52,435 bases of DNA from an uncultured Hungatella sp. (lineage in GTDB: Bacteria > Bacillota > Clostridia > Lachnospirales > Lachnospiraceae), in assembly GCA_947066955.1 (NCBI GenBank), contig CAMTAF010000011.1, forward strand, positions 1-52,435, written 5' to 3'. The translations under genes were made by a program, and so were the position numbers. This document shows, piece by piece, positions 43,545-51,302 of the stretch (position 1 is the stretch's first letter; every line of letters begins with the position of its first letter). The notes under the pieces were generated by a model. That model was not told where the DNA came from and searched no databases. It worked only from the letters and a program-made list of their open reading frames with translations.

Positions 43545-44420
43545 TCACTCCTTCCTGTTGTTCTTCAAAAAGAAATTCAGTACAGCGTTTATGAGCATAA
43601 TAAAGAGAAACAGCACCAGGGCAATGGAGAACAGCGCCTGCTTCTGTAAACTTCCGTCAGCCGCGTAGGACATCTCGCTTGCCACGGCGGTTGTGAGGAA
43701 ACGGACGCTCTGAAAAATCCCCGGCATATTGGGGGCATTCCCCGCCACCATCATGACGGCCATGGCCTCGCCCACGGCCCGGCCCACCCCCAGCACCACA
43801 GCAGCCGCGATGCCGCTTTTGGCGGCCGGAACCGTCACGCGGAAGGTGGTCTCAATGGGCGTAGCGCCAAGGGCCAGGGAGGCGTCCTCATATTCCTTGG
43901 GGACAGCCTCCAGGGCCGTAAGGGATACCTTGATGATCGAGGGCAGGATCATGATGGCAAGCACAATGATGGCGGCAAACAGGCTGGCCCCGTCGGGAAT
44001 CCGAAAAGCAACCCGTATCCCCGGCACCAGCACCATCATCCCCACAAGCCCGTAAACCACCGAAGGAATGCCTGCCAGAAGGCTGACCGCCGTCTCCATG
44101 ATAACTTTTACTTTCGGCGGCGCGGCCTTGGCAAGATAAACTGCCGTCATAAATCCTATGGGCACTCCAAGGATAATTGCCCCGGCGGTTCCGTAAATAC
44201 TTGTAAGAATAAACGGCAGTATCCCGTACTGGGGCTGCGCAGCCGTAGAAGCCCATGTTTTCCCAAAAAGGAAATGGAAAATGCCCAATCTGCGGATAGC
44301 CGGAATCCCCGACATGACAAGATAAACCGTAATAAGAAGCACACAGCCCACTGTAATGAGTCCGAGGATCAGGAACATGCCATGAATCCCATTCTCCACA
44401 AGCTGCTTTCTGTTCTTCAT
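43545..44420 (-). CDS. pstC: Phosphate ABC transporter permease PstC
   Basis: A 291-aa membrane permease with six hydrophobic segments and the EAA loop (ALEAVPKEYEDASLALGATPIETTFRV). It pairs with PstA. It starts 20 bp after the pstS stop with AGGAAGGTGG as ribosome site. Confidence 0.96.
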   Translation of the reverse strand: MKNRKQLVENGIHGMFLILGLITVGCVLLITVYLVMSGIPAIRRLGIFHFLFGKTWASTAAQPQYGILPFILTSIYGTAGAIILGVPIGFMTAVYLAKAAPPKVKVIMETAVSLLAGIPSVVYGLVGMMVLVPGIRVAFRIPDGASLFAAIIVLAIMILPSIIKVSLTALEAVPKEYEDASLALGATPIETTFRVTVPAAKSGIAAAVVLGVGRAVGEAMAVMMVAGNAPNMPGIFQSVRFLTTAVASEMSYAADGSLQKQALFSIALVLFLFIMLINAVLNFFLKNNRKE

Positions 44421-44440
44421 GTAACGCCACCTTCCTCTTC

Positions 44441-45247
44441 CTACTTTACCGGCACCGCGCCTGCCGAGGAGATGATCTCATTTGCCTCCGGTGAGGTGAT
44501 ATAGTCAAAGAATTTCTGCGCTGTCTCCGAAAGCTGCGCCCCGCTCTTTGTCACCAGCACAAAAGGACGCTGCACCACATAGCTGCCGTCTTTTACCGTC
44601 TCTTCCGTGGGCGCGATGCCCCCCACCGAGAGGGCCTTCACCGTCTCTTTCACAGAGGCCAGGGAAGCGTATCCCACTGCCGCCGGATTGCCTGCCACCG
44701 TTGTGATCACATCTCCGGTAGAGGTGAGCTCCTGGCGGTATCCGCAGGCATCCTCCGTGCCTGTGATGGATTCAAAACCATCTCTTGTGCCGCTTCCCGC
44801 TTCCCGGCCAATTAGAACAATCTCTAAGTCATTGCCGCCCACGTCTTTCCAGTTTGTGATCTCACCCTTGTAGATCCTGCCGATGGTCTCAAGGTCAAGG
44901 TCATTTACCGGATTATCCGGATTTACGATCACTGCGATCCCGTCAAGGGCAAGCACCGTCTCCGTCAGCCCCTGGGCCTTCTCTTCCTCCTTCAGGCTCC
45001 GGCTGGAAAGGCCGATATCGCAGCGCCCCTCCGCCGCTGCCGTGATTCCCGAACCGGAACCTGTGGGGTTATACGTGAAGGTTACCCCTGGATTGTTTTT
45101 CTCAAAAGATTCTCCCAAACTCCCGATCACTTTTTCCATTGAAGTGGAACCATCCGTGGACACGGTTCCTCCCTCCGTTTTCCCGCACCCTGCCAGGGCT
45201 GTAAAGGACAGCGATAAGACAGCAATAACAGCAGCAAATTTTTTCAT
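44441..45247 (-). CDS. pstS: Phosphate-binding lipoprotein PstS
   Basis: A 268-aa extracytoplasmic binding lipoprotein (lipobox LAGC). Phosphate-contact motifs DGSTSMEKVIGSLGE, GSGSGIT and REAGSGTRDGFESI are present. It is the first gene of pstSCAB-phoU-phoB-phoR; the start at 45247 has GGGAGAA upstream. The longer 288-aa reading would put a basic stretch before the signal peptide. Confidence 0.96.
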   Translation of the reverse strand: MKKFAAVIAVLSLSFTALAGCGKTEGGTVSTDGSTSMEKVIGSLGESFEKNNPGVTFTYNPTGSGSGITAAAEGRCDIGLSSRSLKEEEKAQGLTETVLALDGIAVIVNPDNPVNDLDLETIGRIYKGEITNWKDVGGNDLEIVLIGREAGSGTRDGFESITGTEDACGYRQELTSTGDVITTVAGNPAAVGYASLASVKETVKALSVGGIAPTEETVKDGSYVVQRPFVLVTKSGAQLSETAQKFFDYITSPEANEIISSAGAVPVK

Positions 45248-45311
45248 AATAGATTTCTCCCCTTTTCTCTTTCTCATGTTTTGTTTTACGCTTTTTATCA
45301 TAAACACTGTC

Positions 45312-45351
45312 TGTAAAATGAAAAATATTACTTATGTAAAGTTTTTGTAAA
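45312..45351 (-). promoter_or_regulatory. PHO-box-like promoter of the pst operon
   Basis: On the minus strand TTTACA occurs at 45351-45346 and, after five bases, again at 45340-45335, with a third copy at 45317-45312. A TAATAT box lies at 45330-45325. Direct TT(A/T/C)ACA repeats spaced about 11 bp centre to centre are the Firmicutes PhoP site (established in Bacillus). There is no strong -35, as expected for an activated promoter. Confidence 0.7.
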
Positions 45352-45377
45352 ATTGGCTGGGGTGCTTTGAAAGGCGC

Positions 45378-45413
45378 AAAAAAACGGTCTGTCGTGAGAC
45401 AAACCGCTTTTTT
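45378..45413. terminator. Bidirectional terminator between darG and pstS
   Basis: A 9-bp stem with one imperfect pair (45385-45393 with 45398-45406), a GTGA loop, a T-run on both strands. It ends the darTG transcript and insulates the pst operon. Confidence 0.85.
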
Positions 45414-45437
45414 CATACTTTTGTAATTGACCGCTTA

Positions 45438-46469
45438 TTATAATGCATTTCTCGCCAATTCATAGTTACTACATATATCCAATGATATCATTGATGTTTG
45501 TTCTAAATAGTCAATGCATTCCAATATATATTTATTAGAAAATCTATTTGCTTTATCTTCGGACCAACTTTTAAATTCATCTACTAATTGCGCTTTATTC
45601 TTTGGCTTCCCATTTTTTACTAAATATAAAACCGTAGTAACACCTTCTAATTTCTTGTCCGTCTGTATGCCATTAACATATTCCGTTGCTTTCTGTACTG
45701 CTATATGCAGTTTATTAAATTTGTCATCCACCTTTTGACTGCAAATCACTTGATAGATCTGATCAAAAGTTGCTTGAGAGTTATCAATTCCGTAGTATTC
45801 CTGATACTCTTTTATATTTTTAGCAACAATATCAATTGAATGAGAATAGGGCCCATATTTCCATTTATCGAACTTGAAATACTCTTCCTCTGAAAATAGA
45901 TTGACAAAATATCCTGTCTTTTGCAATCTAATCCTGTTGAATCTTTTTAAATTTAAACGTATATCCAACAAAACCAATCCAGAAACGTTTATTTTCGGCG
46001 GGGTTTTGGGAACCGCCTTATAAGAAGTCGAAGGTTCAAAAATAACAAAATTATATTTATCTGACAAATCCGCAATTTTGCTTTCTATAATCACCTTTAC
46101 ATCTGCCCATATTAATCCTCCATTTCCACATCCCAGCGGAGGAATTGCAATTTTTTTTACATTTAGTTGAGGAAGCAACTCTACAAAAAAGTCCATCCCC
46201 TTTTCAATATATTCTATTTTAGAATTTTCACGCCACTTATTTTTAGTAGGAAAGTTAATTATAGTAATACCATCTTCTATATAATAGTGAACTTTTCCAA
46301 CTGTCAATTCTCCGGATTTACATGCTTTAATATATGATTTATTATTCTCTGGAAATCTCATTTTAAATTGATACGCAACACCTTTGCCCATAAATCCCTC
46401 ACAATTTACAGTATTTATTAGGCAATCCGCATTACATTCAAACATATTCCCCTTCACATATTGTATCAT
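45438..46469 (-). CDS. darG: DarG-type macrodomain antitoxin
   Basis: A 343-aa protein. Residues 1-155 form a macrodomain (GNMFECNADCLINTVNCEGFMGKG, IPPLGCGNGGLIW) that in DarG removes ADP-ribose from DNA bases. The C-terminal half (LQKTGYFVNLFSEEEYFKFDKWKYGPYS onwards) matches the DarG tail that binds and blocks the toxin. It starts 13 bp after the darT stop, so both are co-transcribed. The pair is markedly AT-rich. Assignment rests on motifs plus toxin linkage. Confidence 0.85.
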   Translation of the reverse strand: MIQYVKGNMFECNADCLINTVNCEGFMGKGVAYQFKMRFPENNKSYIKACKSGELTVGKVHYYIEDGITIINFPTKNKWRENSKIEYIEKGMDFFVELLPQLNVKKIAIPPLGCGNGGLIWADVKVIIESKIADLSDKYNFVIFEPSTSYKAVPKTPPKINVSGLVLLDIRLNLKRFNRIRLQKTGYFVNLFSEEEYFKFDKWKYGPYSHSIDIVAKNIKEYQEYYGIDNSQATFDQIYQVICSQKVDDKFNKLHIAVQKATEYVNGIQTDKKLEGVTTVLYLVKNGKPKNKAQLVDEFKSWSEDKANRFSNKYILECIDYLEQTSMISLDICSNYELARNAL

Positions 46470-46482
46470 AAATTTTCCTCTT

Positions 46483-47076
46483 TCAAAACCACTTGGGTTG
46501 AATATTTACATATGGAGGTTGTTCTATAATTCCTTTATTCTGAAATAATTCTTCGATATATTGTTTTGTTTCTTGATCAGGCACATAAACACATTGAAAT
46601 AATTCTGCCGGAATACATTTATCAGTTAAGCATTCCGCCATTTTAACATTCCGCGAATATTCGTCGGTTGTCCCGGCTTTCTCCATAGTATCCCAATCAA
46701 TATTATTTATCCCATCCGTATAGTCATATAAAACGCATTCCTGCTGTGATAGAGGATGCCTGATCAAGATTTTAAAATTATTAAATTCTGCTAATGCTCT
46801 TTTTATACATATATACACAAACTTCTCTGTTGAATATGTATTTTTAACAGCAACATCAAATGCAGAATATGGGTGAAAATGAAAAGGGATATATTTATCT
46901 AAGCTCAGTTCTTCTCTTTTAGTAATAATTTTCGGGTCCGCAACATCTCCAAAAAGCATATTTTGTTCTAATAAATATCGTCTCGATAACAACCCGTGGT
47001 TAATTATGGCTTCCATATTATTTACTTTTGTTAGATGGTATAATAATTTTTTCTCTCTAACACCTTCTAATCCCAT
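46483..47076 (-). CDS. darT: DarT-like DNA ADP-ribosyltransferase toxin (DUF4433)
   Basis: A 197-aa toxin. Family hallmarks: the N-terminal NAD-site strand LLYHLTKVNNMEAIINHGLL with its histidine, and the C-terminal catalytic glutamate in MAECLTDKCIPAELF. DarT enzymes attach ADP-ribose to single-stranded DNA bases; darTG systems act in phage defence (established). The segment equivalent to the usual PR(S/N)PMLY reads HPYSAFDVAV, so a normally conserved arginine seems replaced; it may be a divergent subgroup. Promoter at 47152-47180. Confidence 0.78.
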   Translation of the reverse strand: MGLEGVREKKLLYHLTKVNNMEAIINHGLLSRRYLLEQNMLFGDVADPKIITKREELSLDKYIPFHFHPYSAFDVAVKNTYSTEKFVYICIKRALAEFNNFKILIRHPLSQQECVLYDYTDGINNIDWDTMEKAGTTDEYSRNVKMAECLTDKCIPAELFQCVYVPDQETKQYIEELFQNKGIIEQPPYVNIQPKWF

Positions 47077-47151
47077 TTTTAAATCCTCTCTAATTCGATT
47101 ATCTGTTTGCAGATAAGAAATAAATCTGTTTCATACATGATTCTGACTATT

Positions 47152-47180
47152 ATTATACCTTAAAACCGGCGGTGCCACAA
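47152..47180 (-). promoter_or_regulatory. Promoter of darTG
   Basis: TTGTGG (47180-47175), a 17-nt spacer and TATAAT (47157-47152) on the minus strand, about 75 bp before the darT ATG. The spacer and -35 overlap the hairpin at 47163-47206. Confidence 0.65.
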
Positions 47181-47206
47181 GTATTTACTCATAACTCCGC
47201 CGGTTT
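47163..47206. terminator. Hairpin after the ADH/MFS remnant, overlapping the darTG promoter
   Basis: AAACCGGCGG (47163-47172) pairs with CCGCCGGTTT (47197-47206), a perfect 10-bp stem with a 24-nt loop; a short T-run follows on the minus strand. It could terminate leftward transcription from the ADH genes. As its left arm lies in the darT promoter spacer, readthrough or structure there could affect darT expression. Confidence 0.6.
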
Positions 47207-47211
47207 GTTTA

Positions 47212-47370
47212 CTAACCTACCATGGATGCGATCACTTTCAGATTGATCATAATGTATGTCATTGTTGCCACGAATTTCGTTAAAAATGCCGCAACGGCCT
47301 GAAGCGTCACAGCCGTATCCCTATCCGGTTTCTGCGCACGCTTTACACACAAACCCCAGGGCGGCGTTCA
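47212..47370 (-). pseudogene. Second MFS transporter remnant
   Basis: A frame without start codon runs from the ADH stop to a TAG at 47212. Its end KFVATMTYIMINLKVIASMVG aligns with KHPAGMLYIMVNLKVVNTLID of the MFS protein at 50098-51267, with about ten of 21 identical. The upstream residues are unrecognisable. It is read as a highly decayed relative of the same transporter group. Confidence 0.5.
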
Positions 47371-48534
47371 TCATCCGATCGACATCTGAACGATCTCCTG
47401 AAGATCCTCTTTTGAGATAACCCCCTTGGCGGCATACGCGTCGATCTCCTCCCGGAACTCCTCATAAGACGTAAAGTCCTTTCCTAAGTCCCTTAAGCTG
47501 TGGGCCAGGCCCAGGTCGTCAAAGATCTTCTGCAGGGCCTCCGCCCCTTCCTTGGCGATCTGATTGTCACATTTCCTCTCCGTGTTGATGTTCATCACGT
47601 TGATGGCAAACTGTACGAAAAGGGGGAGACAGTCTTTATAGCAGACCCTCATATATTTGGGAAATGTGATGGCAATAGCTGTAGTGTAGTCCAGCCCTGC
47701 CTTCTCTTCAATAAGATTTCCCAGAGGGCCCGCCATCCACGGCGCCTCCTTGCCCCTTCCCAGGATCCGGTTGGTCACCAGGGCTCCCGCCCACAGAAGC
47801 TGGCCTCTGGCATTTACATTGTCCATATTTTTCTTCAGCATTTTCAGAGAACAGATGACGGTCCGGCAGATGGTCTCGATAAATCCGTCCTGGATAGGGG
47901 TGTCCTGGGTCTGGCAGAAATACTGCTCCAGCGCCTGGATAAGGATGCAGACGCCGTGGTAAGCCGTCAGCTTAAAGGGAGCCGAGGCCGTTAAGTCCGG
48001 GTCCAGGATGGAAAATGAAGGGTAAGTCTTTACATAGCTTCCGATGCTTCCGTGGACTCCTGTCTCCAGGTTGTCAATCTCGCTGTTGCCGTCCATCTCG
48101 CTGCCGCTCCCGGCGATAGTGACCACAGCGCCAATGGGAAGCACGTCGCAGCCAGTCCAGGGGATTTTCCGATCCAGCACATCCCAGATATCCACATCCC
48201 CGGCAGCGCCCAGGGCGACGGACTTTGCCACGTCTATGCAGCAGCCCCCGCCGATGCCGATGACCATATCCACATGGTTTTCTTTGGCGATGCAGATCCC
48301 CTCGTACACGGTCTTTAGGGAAGGAACGGTCACTCCCGGAAGCTCTGCCCAGGTGATCTGGTTCTTAGAAAGCTGGTCCGTGATCAGGTCGTAGGTCCCG
48401 CTTTCCTTTAAACTTCTCCCTCCGTATACCAGCAGCACCTTGTTTCCGTACTTTAAGATCTCGCTGCTCAGTTTCTTCACCGCTCCCTGTCCAAAGATGA
48501 TCCTGGTGGGATTCTGATATTCAAAATTAATCAT
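47371..48534 (-). CDS. Iron-ADH-family protein apparently lacking metal ligands
   Basis: A 387-aa protein with the fold signature of NADH-dependent butanol-type alcohol dehydrogenases: start NFEYQNPTRIIFGQGAVKKL, nucleotide loop IGIGGGCCIDVAKSVALG. The region that should contain two ligands (D..SH.LEQYF) reads HGVCILIQALEQYF, so Asp is Cys and His is Gln. The second pair (H...9...H) reads with Asn and Tyr in GNLIEEKAGLDYTTAIAITFP. It may bind nucleotide without iron-dependent dehydrogenase activity. AAGGAG precedes the ATG. It follows the aldo/keto reductase by 31 bp, likely one operon. Confidence 0.85.
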   Translation of the reverse strand: MINFEYQNPTRIIFGQGAVKKLSSEILKYGNKVLLVYGGRSLKESGTYDLITDQLSKNQITWAELPGVTVPSLKTVYEGICIAKENHVDMVIGIGGGCCIDVAKSVALGAAGDVDIWDVLDRKIPWTGCDVLPIGAVVTIAGSGSEMDGNSEIDNLETGVHGSIGSYVKTYPSFSILDPDLTASAPFKLTAYHGVCILIQALEQYFCQTQDTPIQDGFIETICRTVICSLKMLKKNMDNVNARGQLLWAGALVTNRILGRGKEAPWMAGPLGNLIEEKAGLDYTTAIAITFPKYMRVCYKDCLPLFVQFAINVMNINTERKCDNQIAKEGAEALQKIFDDLGLAHSLRDLGKDFTSYEEFREEIDAYAAKGVISKEDLQEIVQMSIG

Positions 48535-48565
48535 GTTCTCTGTTCTCCTTTAATCATATTGGACG

Positions 48566-49672
48566 TCAGGCGTCAAATTCTTCGGAAACCTGTTTCAGAA
48601 GGGAAATGATCTCCAGGTGCTGGGGACATACTCCCTCACACTGTCCGCATCCGATGCAGGCCGAAGCTGTCCCGTTGCCGCCCTGTGTGTGATTCTTGTA
48701 GTAGGTGTCATATCTCCGGTTGGAACCGTAGGTCTTGGCGCTGTTGTAGGCCGTGAACAGATCCGGGATCTGGATCTTCATGGGACAGCCCGGCACGCAG
48801 TAGCGGCAGCCTGTGCAGGGAATGGTGGGGAAGGACAACACCTTTGATGTCACCTGGCGGACAAGCCCGTACTCCTCCTCATCCATTGGCCGGAAATTCA
48901 CGAACGTATCAAGGTTATCCCTCATCTGCTCCTCGTTGGACATGCCGGACAGAACCGTCATGACCCCCTCCAAAGACCCTATGTACCGGAGGGCCCATGA
49001 CGCCGCAGATTTTTCCGGAGCATAGTCTTTGTAGATCTTTTCAATGTCCTCCGGGAAGGCTGCCAGGGTTCCGCCCTTCACCGGCTCCATAACCACCACC
49101 GGTTTGTTGTGCTTCCTGGCGGTCTCGTAGTTCTTCCGAGACTGGATCACCCCGTTCTCCCAATCCAGATAATTAAGCTGCAGCTGGACAAAATCCATCT
49201 CCGGGTGCTTCGTCAGAACCTGATCCAGAAGCCGGGCATTGTCATGGTAGGAAAACCCAATATACCGGATCTTCCCCTGTCTCTTCATCTCCTGAAGGAA
49301 CTCAAAGCAGTGATAGTTTTCATAAGTGGGAAGATGGCTTTCCTCCACGCTGTGGAGAAGGTAAAAATCAAAATAATCCACTCCGCACAATTCCATGGAT
49401 TCCTTAAAGATCCTCTCCACGTCCTCTTCCGATTTCAGCTTCCAGGCCGGAAGCTTGTCTGCGATGGTGAAGGACTCCCTGGGATACCTCTCCACCAGGG
49501 CCTTTCTCATAGCTGCCTCGCTTCCGCCGTAGGCGTAAGCTGTGTCAAAATAGTTCATCCCTGATTTCATGAACGCGTCCACCATGCGGGTGACTTCTTC
49601 CTGAAGAATATTTCCGTCTCCATCCTTTGGAAGACGCATAAGGCCGAACCCTAATTTTGAATCTGATAACAT
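48566..49672 (-). CDS. Aldo/keto reductase with C-terminal 4Fe-4S domain
   Basis: A 368-aa protein. The TIM-barrel part has the catalytic tetrad: Asp/Tyr in NYFDTAYAYGGSE, Lys in DKLPAWK, His in YLLHSVEE. The last 100 residues carry two cysteine clusters, CTGCRYCVPGCP and CIGCGQCEGVCP, for two 4Fe-4S centres, suggesting electron exchange with ferredoxin instead of NADPH only. Substrate unknown. AGAAGGAGG precedes the ATG; repeat copy F lies directly upstream. Confidence 0.93.
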   Translation of the reverse strand: MLSDSKLGFGLMRLPKDGDGNILQEEVTRMVDAFMKSGMNYFDTAYAYGGSEAAMRKALVERYPRESFTIADKLPAWKLKSEEDVERIFKESMELCGVDYFDFYLLHSVEESHLPTYENYHCFEFLQEMKRQGKIRYIGFSYHDNARLLDQVLTKHPEMDFVQLQLNYLDWENGVIQSRKNYETARKHNKPVVVMEPVKGGTLAAFPEDIEKIYKDYAPEKSAASWALRYIGSLEGVMTVLSGMSNEEQMRDNLDTFVNFRPMDEEEYGLVRQVTSKVLSFPTIPCTGCRYCVPGCPMKIQIPDLFTAYNSAKTYGSNRRYDTYYKNHTQGGNGTASACIGCGQCEGVCPQHLEIISLLKQVSEEFDA

Positions 49673-49697
49673 ATTGTGAACCTCCTTCTATTAAGAT

Positions 49698-49769
49698 AAC
49701 AGCGCGCGCCGCTTCCCGTCACCTGCCAGTTCATCGGAAAGCGTCTTCAGAAACACTGCGCGGTTGTGA
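49698..49769 (-). repeat. Dispersed palindromic repeat family 1, copy F (diverged)
   Basis: Contains the diagnostic parts CTTTCCGATGAACTGGCAGG and AAGCGGCGCGCGC in transcript sense, with substitutions in hairpin 1. It fills the gap between the 61-aa gene stop and the ribosome site of the aldo/keto reductase gene. Confidence 0.75.
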
Positions 49770-49955
49770 TTACCGGTCTGCCGCTCCCAGCAGTTTGTCT
49801 GCCCAGTTAAAGGAACAGAAGCCGGAATCTCTAAGTGTTTTTAATCTTTCTTCATAAGAAAGTGTCTTCAGCTTTCCCATCTCCTTTATGGCGGCCAGCC
49901 GGTTGTCTGTTGGATCGAATGTGCCGTTATAAGCTTCATTTTTGAACTTGAACAT
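49770..49955 (-). CDS. 61-aa protein of unknown function
   Basis: A small soluble protein beginning MFKFKNEAYNG, with charged helices (RLAAIKEMGKLKTLSYEERL) and a single cysteine near the end. Unrecognised. GGAGGAG precedes the ATG at 49955 (a longer 72-aa reading is less likely). A promoter lies at 49998-50025 and an 18-bp palindrome just beyond it, so it may lead the unit 61-aa gene, aldo/keto reductase, ADH-like gene. Confidence 0.65.
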   Translation of the reverse strand: MFKFKNEAYNGTFDPTDNRLAAIKEMGKLKTLSYEERLKTLRDSGFCSFNWADKLLGAADR

Positions 49956-49997
49956 TTCTTTCTCCTCCTCATGATTATTGGTTCGCATCTGACCTCT

Positions 49998-50025
49998 ATT
50001 CTAAACAATTTTCCTTTGTTGGCAA
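49998..50025 (-). promoter_or_regulatory. Promoter of the 61-aa/AKR/ADH unit
   Basis: TTGCCA (50025-50020), a 16-nt spacer and TAGAAT (50003-49998) on the minus strand, about 43 bp before the ATG at 49955. Confidence 0.6.
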
Positions 50026-50040
50026 GGGATTTGAGGCCAT

Positions 50041-50058
50041 ATGTAACGCCGTTTACAT
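50041..50058. promoter_or_regulatory. Palindromic operator-like site
   Basis: ATGTAA-CGCCGT-TTACAT: perfect 6-bp half-sites with a CG-containing centre, 15 bp upstream of the -35 box at 50020-50025. The shape resembles LacI-family sites. It is two bases longer than a classical cre site, so CcpA binding is not a confident call. Confidence 0.5.
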
Positions 50059-50097
50059 ATTTGCCGTCTGACAGCAGGAAAAATGTAAATGCCGTTT

Positions 50098-51267
50098 TCA
50101 ATTAAATAATGGTTTGTCATTCCCGCTCCCAATCCGAAAAAACGCAAGGAGCGCCAAGTCTCCCAACATACATCCAAAACAGAGGAGAAACAGATGGGAG
50201 TAGCTGGTGGCATCCAGGACCTGGCCGGCGATATTCTGGAACACAATAGCAGCCAGATTTTTCAGCGTAGCTACAAAAGCCAGCGCCGTGATCTGCTGTT
50301 TTTCATCGATCAGCGTATTGACCACCTTTAAATTCACCATAATGTACAGCATTCCGGCGGGGTGCTTGGCTATGAGAGTTGCCAGTATCACAAAGGGCAT
50401 AGGCAGGTTAAAACCATAGACAGCACACTGTACACACACAAGCCCCATTGCCACGAAAAGAAGAGTCTTATTGGCGATCTTATCCATAAACCGGTAGGAA
50501 AAGAAAACCAGCGGCGCCTCACACAAAACCGCTATGGATAAAATCACGGACGCGATCCCCACGTCCAGTCCCCTGTCCGTCAGCATAGACGGGATAAAGA
50601 CATTGCTCATATTGGTGATGCCGTAAAAAATCACACAGAGTCCCAGATAATAAACATACTTCCCGTTTTTAAACAAATCCAGGATTCTCACCTTTTCCCC
50701 GTTCTCCGCTTTATGGATTCCCTCCGCCGGCTCCGTGCCCAGAAGTCCCGCGACACACAGAAGCATGGTCAGCACAAAGGCCAGGAAGACAGCCTCCGGA
50801 GAAATGTTGTCGTATATAAGCCCGGCCAGCTGGGACCCCAGGGCGTAGCCGATGGTTCCCCATATCCTTATCTTTCCGTAGGAATACGGCGATGTGGTGG
50901 CCAGTTTCTCCATAACGGGATTGACGCCATTGATCATCACCAGCACAAGGCTGTAGCTTATGGTAATCATCACCAGGCTGTCCGACATCATGAAAATGAT
51001 CCCTCCCACACAGGCGATCAAAAACAATACCGTATCTACCTTCTTCCTATCATACTTATCGTTCCATGTCCCGATCACCGGCTGTGTCACCATAGAGGCC
51101 AAAAAAGAAGCGGATACCACAAAAGAAACCTGGCTTGCCTTAAACCCCTTCGCCATGAGATAGACGGAGATCAGGGCGCTGAACAATGCCCAGGACAGAT
51201 AATAAAAATTGTACATGAGAAAATAGCTTAAATAGCTGTTTTTATACTTTCTGTAAAGACTTTCCAT
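50098..51267 (-). CDS. MFS transporter (sugar/nucleoside symporter-like)
   Basis: A 389-aa integral membrane protein with about twelve hydrophobic segments, of the MFS_1_like/LacY-related group (YFLMYNFYYLSWALFSALISVYL, VTQPVIGTWNDKYDRKKV as the loop 2-3 motif, HPAGMLYIMVNLKVVNTL near helix 10). Probably imports a sugar or glycoside by proton symport; substrate unknown. The start at 51267 has GAGGAGGAAAG upstream. It lies 35 bp behind the RpiR regulator gene. Two decayed relatives are at 28686-29093 and 47212-47370. Confidence 0.88.
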   Translation of the reverse strand: MESLYRKYKNSYLSYFLMYNFYYLSWALFSALISVYLMAKGFKASQVSFVVSASFLASMVTQPVIGTWNDKYDRKKVDTVLFLIACVGGIIFMMSDSLVMITISYSLVLVMINGVNPVMEKLATTSPYSYGKIRIWGTIGYALGSQLAGLIYDNISPEAVFLAFVLTMLLCVAGLLGTEPAEGIHKAENGEKVRILDLFKNGKYVYYLGLCVIFYGITNMSNVFIPSMLTDRGLDVGIASVILSIAVLCEAPLVFFSYRFMDKIANKTLLFVAMGLVCVQCAVYGFNLPMPFVILATLIAKHPAGMLYIMVNLKVVNTLIDEKQQITALAFVATLKNLAAIVFQNIAGQVLDATSYSHLFLLCFGCMLGDLALLAFFRIGSGNDKPLFN

Positions 51268-51302
51268 TGATCTTTCCTCCTCGTCAAAATACATCTTGCT
51301 CT

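Noticed and set aside
50041-50058. Classical cre site for CcpA
   Set aside because: The palindrome is two bases longer than the cre consensus; reported only as a LacI-type site.
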